Part shown: positions 7,477 through 15,359 of the stretch, piece by piece
Position numbering within the stretch: position 1 is the first letter of the stretch
Layout of the letters: the number at the start of each line of letters is the position of its first letter
From: Alitiscatomonas aceti
Lineage (GTDB): Bacteria > Bacillota > Clostridia > Lachnospirales > Lachnospiraceae
Assembly (NCBI RefSeq): GCF_025567195.1
Contig: NZ_JAOQJF010000030.1
Coordinates: forward strand, 1-41,200
Direction: 5' to 3'
Length of the DNA: 41,200 bases
Made by a program: the position numbers and the translations under genes
Notes under the pieces: generated by a model
Databases searched by the model: none
What the model saw: only the letters and a program-made list of their open reading frames with translations
Told to the model about the DNA's origin: nothing

Positions 7477-8604
7477 TTACAGGAAATCCCGGATCCGCTT
7501 GCTGCGGACAGGATTTCTTAACTTCCTCAAAGCCTTAGCTTCGATCTGACGGATCCTCTCCCTCGTTACGTTGAATTCTTTTCCAACCTCTTCCAGTGTT
7601 CTCGGATGTCCGTCCTCCAGACCAAAGCGCAGTACGATCACCTGACGCTCCCTTTCCTTCAGGTCGCCAAGCAGTGCGTCGATGTGCTCCCTTAACATGA
7701 CAGATTCCACATTTCCCTCGGGAGTCACCGCGTTGCTGTCCGCCACGAAATCTCCCAGGTTGGAGTCGTCCTCCTCGCCGATGGGAGTCTCTAAGGATGC
7801 CGGCTCCCTTGCGATCTGCATGATCTCCATCACCTTATCCTCAGACATTTCCAGCGCCTCTGCCAGCTCGGAAACAGATGGTTCATATCCCAGCTCCAGA
7901 GTCAGCTTTCTCTGCATCTTGGACATTTTATTGATGGTTTCCACCATATGCACCGGTACGCGGATGGTACGCGCCTGGTCAGCCAGAGCCCTTGTGACGG
8001 ACTGGCGGATCCACCAGGTTGCATATGTACTTAATTTGTAGCCTTTTGTATAGTCAAATTTCTCTACGCCTTTAATAAGCCCCAAATTTCCCTCCTGGAC
8101 CAGATCCAGGAAGCTCATTCCACGGCCCGTATAGCGCTTTGCGATGCTGACCACCAGCCTCAGGTTGGCCTCGATGAGACGCTCCTTGGCAGACTCATCG
8201 CCCTCTGCTTTTCTTTTGGCCAGCCGCAGCTCTTCCTCTGCAGACAGAAGCGGAACCGTACCGATCTCCTTTAAGTACATACGTACCGGATCCTCCGTTC
8301 CGATCCCCTCCAGCAGGTCGATCGCATCCAGGTCGATATCCTCTTCCATCTTGTCGTCTGAGAAATCGCCGTCCATATCGTCCATCAGCAGTGAATCATC
8401 TTCCGCAAGCAATGCGTCGTCGCTTATCGGAACCACATCAATATTGCTGTGTTCCAGATAACTGTAAATTTCATCCATCTGCTCCGGACCCAGATTGTCT
8501 CCGGTGAAAAAATCGTTGATCTCAGCCACGTCCAGCGCGTTCTGCTTCGATCTTCCCAGCTCAACAAGCTTTCTGAGTTTTACTAAAAATTGTTCCTTTT
8601 CCAC
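7477..8604 (-). CDS. rpoD: Primary sigma factor RpoD/SigA
   Basis: Protein of 375 residues with the full sigma-70 layout. An acidic N-terminal region 1.1 (1-95) precedes region 1.2 (EDPVRMYLKEIG). Region 2 contains YATWWIRQSVTRAL, which reads the -10 box. Region 3 (about 220-290) and region 4 with the -35 helix-turn-helix (TLEEVGKEFNVTRERIRQIE) follow. It directs housekeeping transcription; the many TTGaaa/TATAAT promoters in this window fit. The start is GTG 8604, preceded by AAAGGG about nine bases upstream. In many Firmicutes rpoD follows dnaG; here the upstream gene is instead a lipid kinase. Transcription comes from the promoter at 8667-8695. Confidence 0.97.
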   Translation of the reverse strand: MEKEQFLVKLRKLVELGRSKQNALDVAEINDFFTGDNLGPEQMDEIYSYLEHSNIDVVPISDDALLAEDDSLLMDDMDGDFSDDKMEEDIDLDAIDLLEGIGTEDPVRMYLKEIGTVPLLSAEEELRLAKRKAEGDESAKERLIEANLRLVVSIAKRYTGRGMSFLDLVQEGNLGLIKGVEKFDYTKGYKLSTYATWWIRQSVTRALADQARTIRVPVHMVETINKMSKMQRKLTLELGYEPSVSELAEALEMSEDKVMEIMQIAREPASLETPIGEEDDSNLGDFVADSNAVTPEGNVESVMLREHIDALLGDLKERERQVIVLRFGLEDGHPRTLEEVGKEFNVTRERIRQIEAKALRKLRNPVRSKRIRDFL

Positions 8605-8666
8605 GAGTTACGCCCTTTCAAGTGAAAAATGTCCTGTGATACAGACAAACTGTTCCACGATGATTC

Positions 8667-8695
8667 ATTATATACCATCCCACTACATTTTTCAA
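8667..8695 (-). promoter_or_regulatory. Promoter of rpoD
   Basis: Minus strand TTGAAA (8690-8695), 17-base spacer, TATAAT (8667-8672). The -35 box overlaps the stop of the lipid kinase gene. The leader before the GTG at 8604 is about 55 bases. Confidence 0.85.
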
Positions 8696-9597
8696 CATTT
8701 TTTTATCTTTTCTCCGCATCTTAAGGCAATGGCTCCGTGGATGTTCTCCACCACAGTCTCCTTCAATGTCCCTCCGTATTCGCCGTCTAAGACCCAGGAG
8801 ACCTCTTCTTTGGCGGTGATGACCACCCGGGAGGTGTGGAACCGGAATACATAAGCGTTTTCCTCATCCTTTAAAAACATATAGGAGACGATATTGGACA
8901 GATCCGACGGGGTCTTCGGCGTCCGGATAAATAAGGCCTCAAACATTCCGTCGTCGAAGTCCACATCCCTGGGAGTCAGGCCCTTAAAGCCGCCGACGCT
9001 GGTGGTATTGGTGATCATTCCGAAGATAAATTCTCCCTCAATGGTCCCCTCCTCCCACTGGATCTTCATATGATGGGATTTTAAAGAGGCCAGGCTCTTT
9101 ACTGACTCCAGGATATAGGCCTGATGGCCCAGGACATTTTTCTTATCCTGGGGAGTTTTATAAGAAACCTCGGTAAAGGCCCCAAAGGCCGCAATGTATA
9201 CAAAATACCGGTCCGTGCCGAACCGGCCCACATCCACCTGTCTCTCTCCCGCCGTCAGGGCAACCTCCGCGGCCTCTCTGGGATCTCCGGGGATCTCCAG
9301 GCTCCGGGCATAATCGTTGGTGGAGCCGGAGGGAAGATAGCCCAGCACCGGCCGTTTTTCCAGCGCCATGAGGCCCGATACCACATTGTTTAAAGTGCCG
9401 TCCCCGCCGCTGCATAAAAACAGATCGGCGGAGCTGCCGTATTCCCTGGCGATGCGCTCCGCATCCTGGGAGTTCTGGGTCACATACACCGAAGGAAAAT
9501 AGCCCTGGCTGCAGAAATAATCCAGGATCCCCATGAGCTGGCTCCGGATCTGCTCCCGGCCGGACCGGGGATTAAACAGAAATATCATGTTTTTCAT
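8692..9597 (-). CDS. Diacylglycerol kinase/YegS-BmrU family lipid kinase
   Basis: Protein of 301 residues in the DAGK catalytic family. The opening FNPRSGRE contacts phosphate, GGDGTLN (about 68) is the ATP-binding and catalytic loop, and GSTNDYARSL (about 95) is the conserved GTxNDxA-like element with Ser in place of Thr. The C-terminal half contributes the lipid-binding beta sandwich and ends in a short basic tail. Members phosphorylate diacylglycerol (DgkB-like) or related lipids, recycling membrane lipid. The exact substrate is not determinable. Its ATG overlaps the mutY stop by four bases (ATGA). It is the last gene of the nadE-led operon, and its own 3' end carries the rpoD promoter. 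Confidence 0.88.
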   Translation of the reverse strand: MKNMIFLFNPRSGREQIRSQLMGILDYFCSQGYFPSVYVTQNSQDAERIAREYGSSADLFLCSGGDGTLNNVVSGLMALEKRPVLGYLPSGSTNDYARSLEIPGDPREAAEVALTAGERQVDVGRFGTDRYFVYIAAFGAFTEVSYKTPQDKKNVLGHQAYILESVKSLASLKSHHMKIQWEEGTIEGEFIFGMITNTTSVGGFKGLTPRDVDFDDGMFEALFIRTPKTPSDLSNIVSYMFLKDEENAYVFRFHTSRVVITAKEEVSWVLDGEYGGTLKETVVENIHGAIALRCGEKIKKC

Positions 9598-10733
9598 TCT
9601 TCTTCCCCTCCATATCTCTGATCCAGATATTTTTTATAGACCGCAAAGGCGTTGGGGACCGGATACTCCTTCCGGATCTCCTCCCAGGTAAGGAAAAGCG
9701 CCGGGCCGCTCTCCTCTCCCGGCAGCGTTTCCGGCATTTCCTTTAAGGAGATGAAATATCCGCCCATATGCCATTCCACATGACTGAAGATATGCTTCGC
9801 CTCTGGAAGCCGCTCCGGCCGGACCTCCTGTTCCAGAAGCTCTCCGGCCTCTTCGGCGGAAAGCTGTCCCGGCACGTTCACAAACTCATAGAGGGAAGCC
9901 AATAGCCCGTCCTCCCTGCGCTTTCTTATGGCTATTTTATCCTGGTATTCCAGTAATAATACGGTCTTTTCCTCGATCTTCCTCTTTTTCTTCGGCGTTT
10001 TTACCGGCAGCTTTTCCGTCAGCCCCTGGCTCCTTGCGGCACAGACTGTAAAAAACGGACACTGGCTGCACAAGGGCGCTCCCCCGGGGATACAGATCAT
10101 GGCTCCTGTCTCGATGAGCGCCTGGTTAAAGTCCCCGGCGCTCCCCGGCTGTATGACCTCTGATACCAGGGCCTCCATTTTCTTCTTTGTGGACTGCTTT
10201 AAAATATCGTCAAAGCTCCCGGTCACCCGGGACAGCACCCTCAGTACATTGCCGTCCACCGCCGGCACCGGAAGCTCAAAGGCAATGGAGGCAATGGCTC
10301 CCGCCGTATAGCTGCCGATCCCGGGAAGTGCCAGGATCTCCCCGTAGCTTTCCGGAAAGCTCCCGTTATATTTTTCCGTCAGGATCTCTGCGGCCTTTTT
10401 TATATTTCTGGCGCGGCTGTAATATCCCAGCCCCTCCCAGCATTTTAAAAGCTCCTCCTCCGGAGCAGCCGCCAGATCCGAAATCCTGGGGAAGTGCTCA
10501 AAAAACCGGAAAAAGTACGGTTTTACCGCCTCCACCCGGGTCTGCTGGAGCATGATCTCAGAGATCCAGATCCGGTATGGGTCCCGGTTTTCCCTCCATG
10601 GAAGATCCCTCTTTTCCCTTCTGTACCAGGAAAGCAGGGGGCCGGAGGCCAGTAAGAGCCGCTCTTTCCAGGACAGCTCCCGCTCCTCTGGCGGGAGGAC
10701 CTGGAGGGCCTCGTAAGGAGACGGCCTAAACAT
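9594..10733 (-). CDS. mutY: A/G-specific adenine DNA glycosylase MutY
   Basis: Protein of 379 residues that removes adenine mispaired with 8-oxoguanine. The N-terminal catalytic domain has EIMLQQTRVEAV with the catalytic Glu, the helix-hairpin-helix LPGIGSYTAGAIAS and the catalytic Asp in AVDGNVLRVLSR. The [4Fe-4S] ligands follow in C-x6-C-x2-C-x5-C spacing (CIPGGAPLCSQCPFFTVC). The C-terminal third (about 250-379) matches the NUDIX-like domain that recognises 8-oxoguanine. The start codon has GGGGAG upstream and lies inside the end of birA (eight-base overlap); the stop overlaps the lipid kinase start. The call is secure. Confidence 0.95.
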   Translation of the reverse strand: MFRPSPYEALQVLPPEERELSWKERLLLASGPLLSWYRREKRDLPWRENRDPYRIWISEIMLQQTRVEAVKPYFFRFFEHFPRISDLAAAPEEELLKCWEGLGYYSRARNIKKAAEILTEKYNGSFPESYGEILALPGIGSYTAGAIASIAFELPVPAVDGNVLRVLSRVTGSFDDILKQSTKKKMEALVSEVIQPGSAGDFNQALIETGAMICIPGGAPLCSQCPFFTVCAARSQGLTEKLPVKTPKKKRKIEEKTVLLLEYQDKIAIRKRREDGLLASLYEFVNVPGQLSAEEAGELLEQEVRPERLPEAKHIFSHVEWHMGGYFISLKEMPETLPGEESGPALFLTWEEIRKEYPVPNAFAVYKKYLDQRYGGEEE

Positions 10734-11706
10734 AGCCGTACACTCCCCGGACTGAGACCTCTCCCGAGATCACCTCTGTGACCGTGCCGTCAGAAAGCTC
10801 CACCAGAAGCCCGCCAGTCTTTGTGATCCCCTGGCAGAGGCCCCGGTACTCTCCCTTCGGGTCCAGCACACAGACCTCCTGTCCCCGGTTCACCAGCTTT
10901 TCATTATATTCCTCCAGCAGCGCGGACATATCCTCTGTTTTAACAAAGATCCCGTAATACTCCTCCAGGGCCTCCAGGATCCTTTCGATGATCCGGCTCC
11001 TGTGGTACTTTTTCCCCGTTTCCAGATAAAGGGACGTGGCCGTCTTCCTAAGCTCCTCCGGAAACTCCTCCTGGTTTACGTTGATCCCTGTTCCTATCAC
11101 CACATATTTGATCTCCATAAATTCCGTTCCCATTTCCGTCAGGATCCCGCAGATCTTCTTCTTATTTAATACAAGATCATTGGGCCATTTGATCTGGCTC
11201 TCGATCCCTGTGGCCTCCTTGATGCCCTTCTGGGCTGCCAGAGCCATGACCAGGGTCAGCATGGAGGCAGAAACAGGTGAGATCTCCGGCCGCAGCAGGA
11301 GGCTCATCCAGACGCCCACACCTGCCGGAGAGATCCAGTTCCTTCCTCTCCGTCCCCGGCCTCCGTCCTGGATCTCCGCCACCGCCAGGGTTCCATGGGA
11401 GGCGCCAGCTTCGCCTGCCAGTCTTGCCTGGATATTGGTGGAATCTGTCCGGTCAAAATAATGGATCTCCTTCCCCGCCCATCGGGTCTTTAAGGAGCTT
11501 TCCAGCTCCTCCTTTGACAATACGTCGGATACGCTCTTTAAAATGTACCCCTTGTTCCGGACAGCCTCGATCTCATAGCCCTCTTCCTTTAGCTGGTTGA
11601 TCACCTTCCAGACTGCCGTTCTGGATACGCCGAACCGCTCACACAGCTCCTGTCCGGAAAGGTATCCGTCCGACTCCTTCAGTAATTTAAGGATCTCTCC
11701 CTTCAT
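10726..11706 (-). CDS. birA: Biotin-protein ligase and biotin operon repressor BirA
   Basis: Bifunctional protein of 326 residues. The N-terminal winged helix (1-60) has the helix-turn-helix ELCERFGVSRTAVWKVI. The ligase domain has the biotinyl-AMP loop GRGRRGR with NWISPAG, then KWPNDL with the catalytic Lys region, and GTGINVNQ. A small C-terminal SH3-like domain ends the protein. It attaches biotin to carboxyltransferase carrier proteins and, when charged with biotinyl-AMP, represses biotin genes. GGAGGTAGAGG precedes the ATG, three bases after the upstream gene. No biotin synthesis genes are in the window, so its targets are elsewhere. Confidence 0.95.
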   Translation of the reverse strand: MKGEILKLLKESDGYLSGQELCERFGVSRTAVWKVINQLKEEGYEIEAVRNKGYILKSVSDVLSKEELESSLKTRWAGKEIHYFDRTDSTNIQARLAGEAGASHGTLAVAEIQDGGRGRRGRNWISPAGVGVWMSLLLRPEISPVSASMLTLVMALAAQKGIKEATGIESQIKWPNDLVLNKKKICGILTEMGTEFMEIKYVVIGTGINVNQEEFPEELRKTATSLYLETGKKYHRSRIIERILEALEEYYGIFVKTEDMSALLEEYNEKLVNRGQEVCVLDPKGEYRGLCQGITKTGGLLVELSDGTVTEVISGEVSVRGVYGYV

Positions 11707-11709
11707 CCT

Positions 11710-12018
11710 CTACCTCCACCAGATGCTCACTGCGCTGATGACTGCAAGGACCGCCAGGGCTCCTCCAAACGCCATCTGAAGCGCGGATGAGATCTTTTTT
11801 TTCTGGTTCCTTACACTGCGCTTATATCTGTATTTTCCGGTGACCAGATTTAATATAGCCGCCAGAAGAAAAATGACCGGAAAGAAAAACATATATTCCT
11901 CCGGATTTATAAAGGAAATGACTGCCATGACCACCACCGCCGCACCAATGACGATGTGCAGGGTATCCAGGGCCATGGACTCTCCTCTCACTCTGCGTCT
12001 TCTCTCTTTTCCAGGCAT
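11710..12018 (-). CDS. Small membrane protein of unknown function
   Basis: Protein of 102 residues with three hydrophobic helices (about 18-36, 40-58 and 80-100) and a basic loop (KYRYKRSVRNQKKK) between the second and third. I do not recognise the family. Two starts are possible: ATG 12018 (AGGAG seven bases upstream) and ATG 11976 (AGGAG six bases upstream, giving 88 residues without the Arg-rich leader PGKERRRRVRG). Both have strong ribosome sites. The longer form is given because it lies ten bases after the patatin stop, matching operon spacing. It sits between patatin and birA in the nadE operon. Confidence 0.75.
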   Translation of the reverse strand: MPGKERRRRVRGESMALDTLHIVIGAAVVVMAVISFINPEEYMFFFPVIFLLAAILNLVTGKYRYKRSVRNQKKKISSALQMAFGGALAVLAVISAVSIWWR

Positions 12019-12028
12019 CCAAAGTCTC

Positions 12029-13162
12029 CTAACTCTTTCCTAATATCCTGTGTACCCGCTCCATGATCCCGTCCGCCGTATAGATTTCAAACACCTCCAG
12101 ATCCATGGATCTGGCGCAGACCTCCAGGACCGCCCCGTAAAGCTCCCTGTAATCCCAGTCGGGCCTCAGCCTGAATTTTTCTGCCAGGGAGGGAAATACT
12201 CGCTCCGTATACATCCGGTAGCCAGAGGTCCCCTCTCCCTCCCCACGCTCCAGATGGACGGAAAAATAATGGCGGAAGATCTGGATTTCAGTCATAAGGC
12301 GGTTGAAATAGTAGGCCTCTGTATGGGGCAGATAAAAATAATACCTTCTGCCAGCCAGACCATAAAGCAGACGCCTGGCGTCAAAATATCCCAGGGTCAT
12401 GTTCCGTCTGGTCTTCTTTTTCTCGAACTCCAGGATCCCGCCCAGATTTCTCCTGGGAGCGATCCTGTATACATTCACGTCCTCCGACAGCTCCGTCCGC
12501 CGTTCCGTATCCACGCCGATGCCGTAGATCCGGATCACGATCAGATTTTTATATCCCCGCTCTGCCAGGACGTCCACCGGCACGTTGTTCACCATACCGC
12601 CGTCCAGATACGTCTTTCCGCCCAGCTTTTCATTTTTAAAGGCCGGGAAAAACGCGCTGGCTAACAATACGTCCTTTATGGTCCCAGAAGGAGCCTGCTT
12701 CACGTCAAAGACCACCTCCCTCCGGTCCGTGACCGAAAGAGAGGTGACATAAAGATCACAGGGGGAGCTTCTGATCTTTTCCTCATCCACGTATTTCTCC
12801 AGGAGCTCTTTAAAGGGGGTGATATCAAGCCCCCGGCCGGAAACCACCTTCCTGGCCTCTGCCATGAGCTGGGGGACCGTGGAGGCCTTCAGGCCCAGGG
12901 TCTTTATGGCCCGGATCGTTTCATCCTCCACGTTTAAGATCTGGGAGTATGCCAGGTTTCCCCACAGCTCCTCGGCTGCCTTTAAGTCTCCCATACAAAG
13001 GAAGGCGCCGTTTAAGGCGCCCACAGAAGCGCCCGCCACGGCGCCGATCCGGATCCCGGCCTCAGTGACCGCCTTTAAGGCGCCGATCTGGTATGCGCCC
13101 CTGGCTCCGCCGCCTTCTAAAACGACGCCGTATTCCAGGGACGGGTCCAGGGTCAGTCTCAT
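12029..13162 (-). CDS. Patatin-like phospholipase family protein
   Basis: Protein of 377 residues. The patatin oxyanion loop is GGGARGAYQIG (about 17-27), the nucleophile elbow GASVGALNG (G-x-S-x-G) and the catalytic Asp lies in LDGGMVNNVP, giving the Ser-Asp dyad of bacterial patatin lipases. The C-terminal third (about 230-377) is less conserved and rich in aromatic residues. Members hydrolyse acyl esters of membrane lipids. The substrate here is unknown. The start overlaps the SPFH gene stop by four bases. Placement after nfeD and SPFH genes suggests a role in membrane lipid maintenance; this is inference. Confidence 0.9.
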   Translation of the reverse strand: MRLTLDPSLEYGVVLEGGGARGAYQIGALKAVTEAGIRIGAVAGASVGALNGAFLCMGDLKAAEELWGNLAYSQILNVEDETIRAIKTLGLKASTVPQLMAEARKVVSGRGLDITPFKELLEKYVDEEKIRSSPCDLYVTSLSVTDRREVVFDVKQAPSGTIKDVLLASAFFPAFKNEKLGGKTYLDGGMVNNVPVDVLAERGYKNLIVIRIYGIGVDTERRTELSEDVNVYRIAPRRNLGGILEFEKKKTRRNMTLGYFDARRLLYGLAGRRYYFYLPHTEAYYFNRLMTEIQIFRHYFSVHLERGEGEGTSGYRMYTERVFPSLAEKFRLRPDWDYRELYGAVLEVCARSMDLEVFEIYTADGIMERVHRILGKS

Positions 13163-14106
13163 GCCTTCACATCCGTATCTTTTGCGATCTCAGTGACGCT
13201 CTTCACAAGTCCCGCCACCGACTGGATCTCCGATGGAATGATGATCTTGGTGGCTCTGCCGTCTGCGGCCTTTGTAAAGGCCTCCAGGCTCTTTAAGGTC
13301 AGCACCGCCTGGTCTGCACCTGCTTCCTTGATCATACGGATACCGTCTGCATTGGCCTGCTGGATCTTTAAGATCGCCTCCGCCTGGCCCTCTGCCTCAC
13401 GGATCCGTTTTTCCTTTTCAGCCTCTGCGTGAAGGATGGCAGCCTGTTTATCGGCTTCTGCATCCAGGATGGCCGACTGCTTTTTACCCTCGGCCACCAG
13501 GATCGTGGATTTCTTCTCACCTTCGGCCTTTAAGATCGCCTCCCGGCGTTCCCGCTCTGCCTTCATCTGCTTTTCCATGGCGTCCTGGATGGCCGCCGGA
13601 GGAATAATGTTCTTAAGCTCCACCCGGTTTACCTTGATACCCCAGGGATCTGTGGCCACGTCCAGGGCTGCGCGCATTTTTGTGTTGATGGTCTCCCTGG
13701 AGGTCAGGGTCTGGTCTAACTCCAGGTCGCCGATGATGTTTCTGAGCGTCGTAGCCGTCAGGTTCTCAATGGCCATGATGGGATTCTCCACTCCATAGGC
13801 GTAGAGCTTAGGGTCTGTGATCTGGAAGAATACCACCGTGTCGATCTTCATGGTCACGTTGTCCTTGGTGATCACCGGCTGGGGCGCGAAATCCACCACC
13901 TGCTCCTTTAAGATCACCCGCTTTGCCACCCGGTCGATGAAGGGCATTTTAAAATGAACGCCCACCGACCAGGTATCCAGATACGCTCCCAGCCGTTCCA
14001 CCACCAGAGCCTGGGCCTGGGGAACGATCTTTACACAGGAGGTCAGCAGAAGCAGGACTACAACAACAAGTATACTGATCCCAATAAAGCTTAATAAAAA
14101 ATCCAT
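13159..14106 (-). CDS. SPFH/Band 7 (stomatin-like, QmcA-type) membrane protein
   Basis: Protein of 315 residues with one N-terminal membrane helix (about 4-24), then the Band 7 domain (about 25-190; VPQAQALVVERLGAY, DNVTMKIDTVVFFQITDP). A long coiled coil rich in Ala, Glu and Lys follows (about 195-265; repeated ILKAEGEKK-like units). A short C-terminal segment is required for oligomerisation in relatives. Such proteins form large ring assemblies organising membrane microdomains. AAGGAGAATAGT precedes the ATG. The nfeD gene lies immediately upstream (one-base gap), the classical stomatin/NfeD partnership. Confidence 0.93.
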   Translation of the reverse strand: MDFLLSFIGISILVVVVLLLLTSCVKIVPQAQALVVERLGAYLDTWSVGVHFKMPFIDRVAKRVILKEQVVDFAPQPVITKDNVTMKIDTVVFFQITDPKLYAYGVENPIMAIENLTATTLRNIIGDLELDQTLTSRETINTKMRAALDVATDPWGIKVNRVELKNIIPPAAIQDAMEKQMKAERERREAILKAEGEKKSTILVAEGKKQSAILDAEADKQAAILHAEAEKEKRIREAEGQAEAILKIQQANADGIRMIKEAGADQAVLTLKSLEAFTKAADGRATKIIIPSEIQSVAGLVKSVTEIAKDTDVKA

Positions 14107-14107
14107 A

Positions 14108-14548
14108 CTATTCTCCTTCCGAAATACGGTCCACCATCAGTTTCACTCCACGGATCTCTTTTACGATCACTGTCTCTCCTTTATGGATCACCAGATCGTC
14201 CCTCACCGCCCTGGCCGTCCATTCCTGACCGTTGAGAACAGCCGTTCCAGCTCCGGAGCCATTGTCAATCTCCTCCAATACCCTGGCCTTTTTTCCCACA
14301 AGTCCGTCCACATTGGTCTTTACAGTCCCTTTGTTGACGTATTTCACGGCAAAGGGCCTGGTAAAGATCAGAAGGACAAAGGAGACCGCCAGAAATACCG
14401 TCATCTGCACCTGGAAGGAAAGTCCGGCCAACGCCATAAAGAACGCCGCCAGGGCTCCTCCTGCGAACCAGATGGTCGTCAGCGCCATGGTACCGACTTC
14501 TATTCCCACCAGTGCCACAAAAACCACAAGCCAGCCTATCATTGCCAT
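14108..14548 (-). CDS. NfeD-like membrane protein, stomatin partner
   Basis: Short-form NfeD of 146 residues. There are two to three hydrophobic helices (about 4-20, 26-42 and 46-64), then a soluble OB-fold domain (about 80-146; VDGLVGKKARVLEEI, and a TVIVKEIRGVKLMV strand near the end). The long ClpP-like protease domain of full NfeD is absent, which is normal for this class. The OB domain is thought to act with the SPFH ring encoded directly downstream. The gene lies 13 bases after the methyltransferase gene, in the nadE operon. Confidence 0.9.
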   Translation of the reverse strand: MAMIGWLVVFVALVGIEVGTMALTTIWFAGGALAAFFMALAGLSFQVQMTVFLAVSFVLLIFTRPFAVKYVNKGTVKTNVDGLVGKKARVLEEIDNGSGAGTAVLNGQEWTARAVRDDLVIHKGETVIVKEIRGVKLMVDRISEGE

Positions 14549-14561
14549 CGTATCAGCTCCT

Positions 14562-15359
14562 TTATTTCATGCTGCGGCCGCTCCTCCTCTGCCTGGCCGT
14601 CTCAAACATCAGGATCGAGGCCGCCACAGCCGCATTTAAGGATTCCACCTTTCCGGCCATGGGGATCTTCACCCAGGCGTCGGCAGCGGCAGAAAGCTCC
14701 TCTGTCAGGCCATTTCCTTCGTTTCCAATGAGGAAGCCGGTATTACCAGTATAATCCTCCTCCTCATAATTATTCCTTCCTTCCAGATGGGCCGCAAACA
14801 GCCGGATCCCCCCGGCCTTCAGCTCCCGGACTGTTCCGGGAAGGTCGTCCGTATAAAGAAAAGGAACGCGGAAGGCGGAGCCCATGGTGGAGCGGACCAC
14901 CTTGGGATTGTAGATATCCACCGTATCCCGGCTCATGATGACGCCGGTGGTCCCGGCCCCTTCTCCGGCTCTTAAGATGGTGCCCAGGTTTCCCGGGTCC
15001 TGGAGATTCTCCAGGATCATCAGATGGGCCGGACCCGGGGCAGAAAGCAGATCTGAAAGTTCGTATTCATACTGCTTTGCCAGGGCCAGGATCCCCTGGG
15101 GCGTCTGGGTGTCGGACATGGCAGAAAAAACCTGGTCCGTGACGATCTCATACCGGGAAAACCGTTCCAGCAGTCCGGCGTTTTCCCTGTTTTTAAGGAA
15201 GCTCTCCGAAACGTAAAGCCGCCAGGCCCGATCCGGCGGAAGCTCTGAGACCATCCGGAGCCCCTCGGCCACAAAAAGCCCCGCCTCATTCCTGGCCTTT
15301 GCCTTTTTCCTCAGCTCCACCACCATTTTTACCTGGTCATTCTTTGTACTGCTGATCAT
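14562..15359 (-). CDS. TrmH/SpoU-family RNA 2'-O-ribose methyltransferase
   Basis: Protein of 265 residues. An N-terminal L30e-like RNA-binding part (about 1-95; KARNEAGLFVAEG is the family opening) precedes the knotted SPOUT domain. Motif 1 is ENLQDPGNLGTILR, motif 2 IGNEGNGL and motif 3 IPMAGKVESLNAAVA. These bind S-adenosylmethionine and the target ribose. Relatives modify 23S rRNA (RlmB, YsgA types); the exact nucleotide is not predictable. It overlaps the nadE stop by four bases and so is translationally coupled to it. Confidence 0.92.
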   Translation of the reverse strand: MISSTKNDQVKMVVELRKKAKARNEAGLFVAEGLRMVSELPPDRAWRLYVSESFLKNRENAGLLERFSRYEIVTDQVFSAMSDTQTPQGILALAKQYEYELSDLLSAPGPAHLMILENLQDPGNLGTILRAGEGAGTTGVIMSRDTVDIYNPKVVRSTMGSAFRVPFLYTDDLPGTVRELKAGGIRLFAAHLEGRNNYEEEDYTGNTGFLIGNEGNGLTEELSAAADAWVKIPMAGKVESLNAAVAASILMFETARQRRSGRSMK

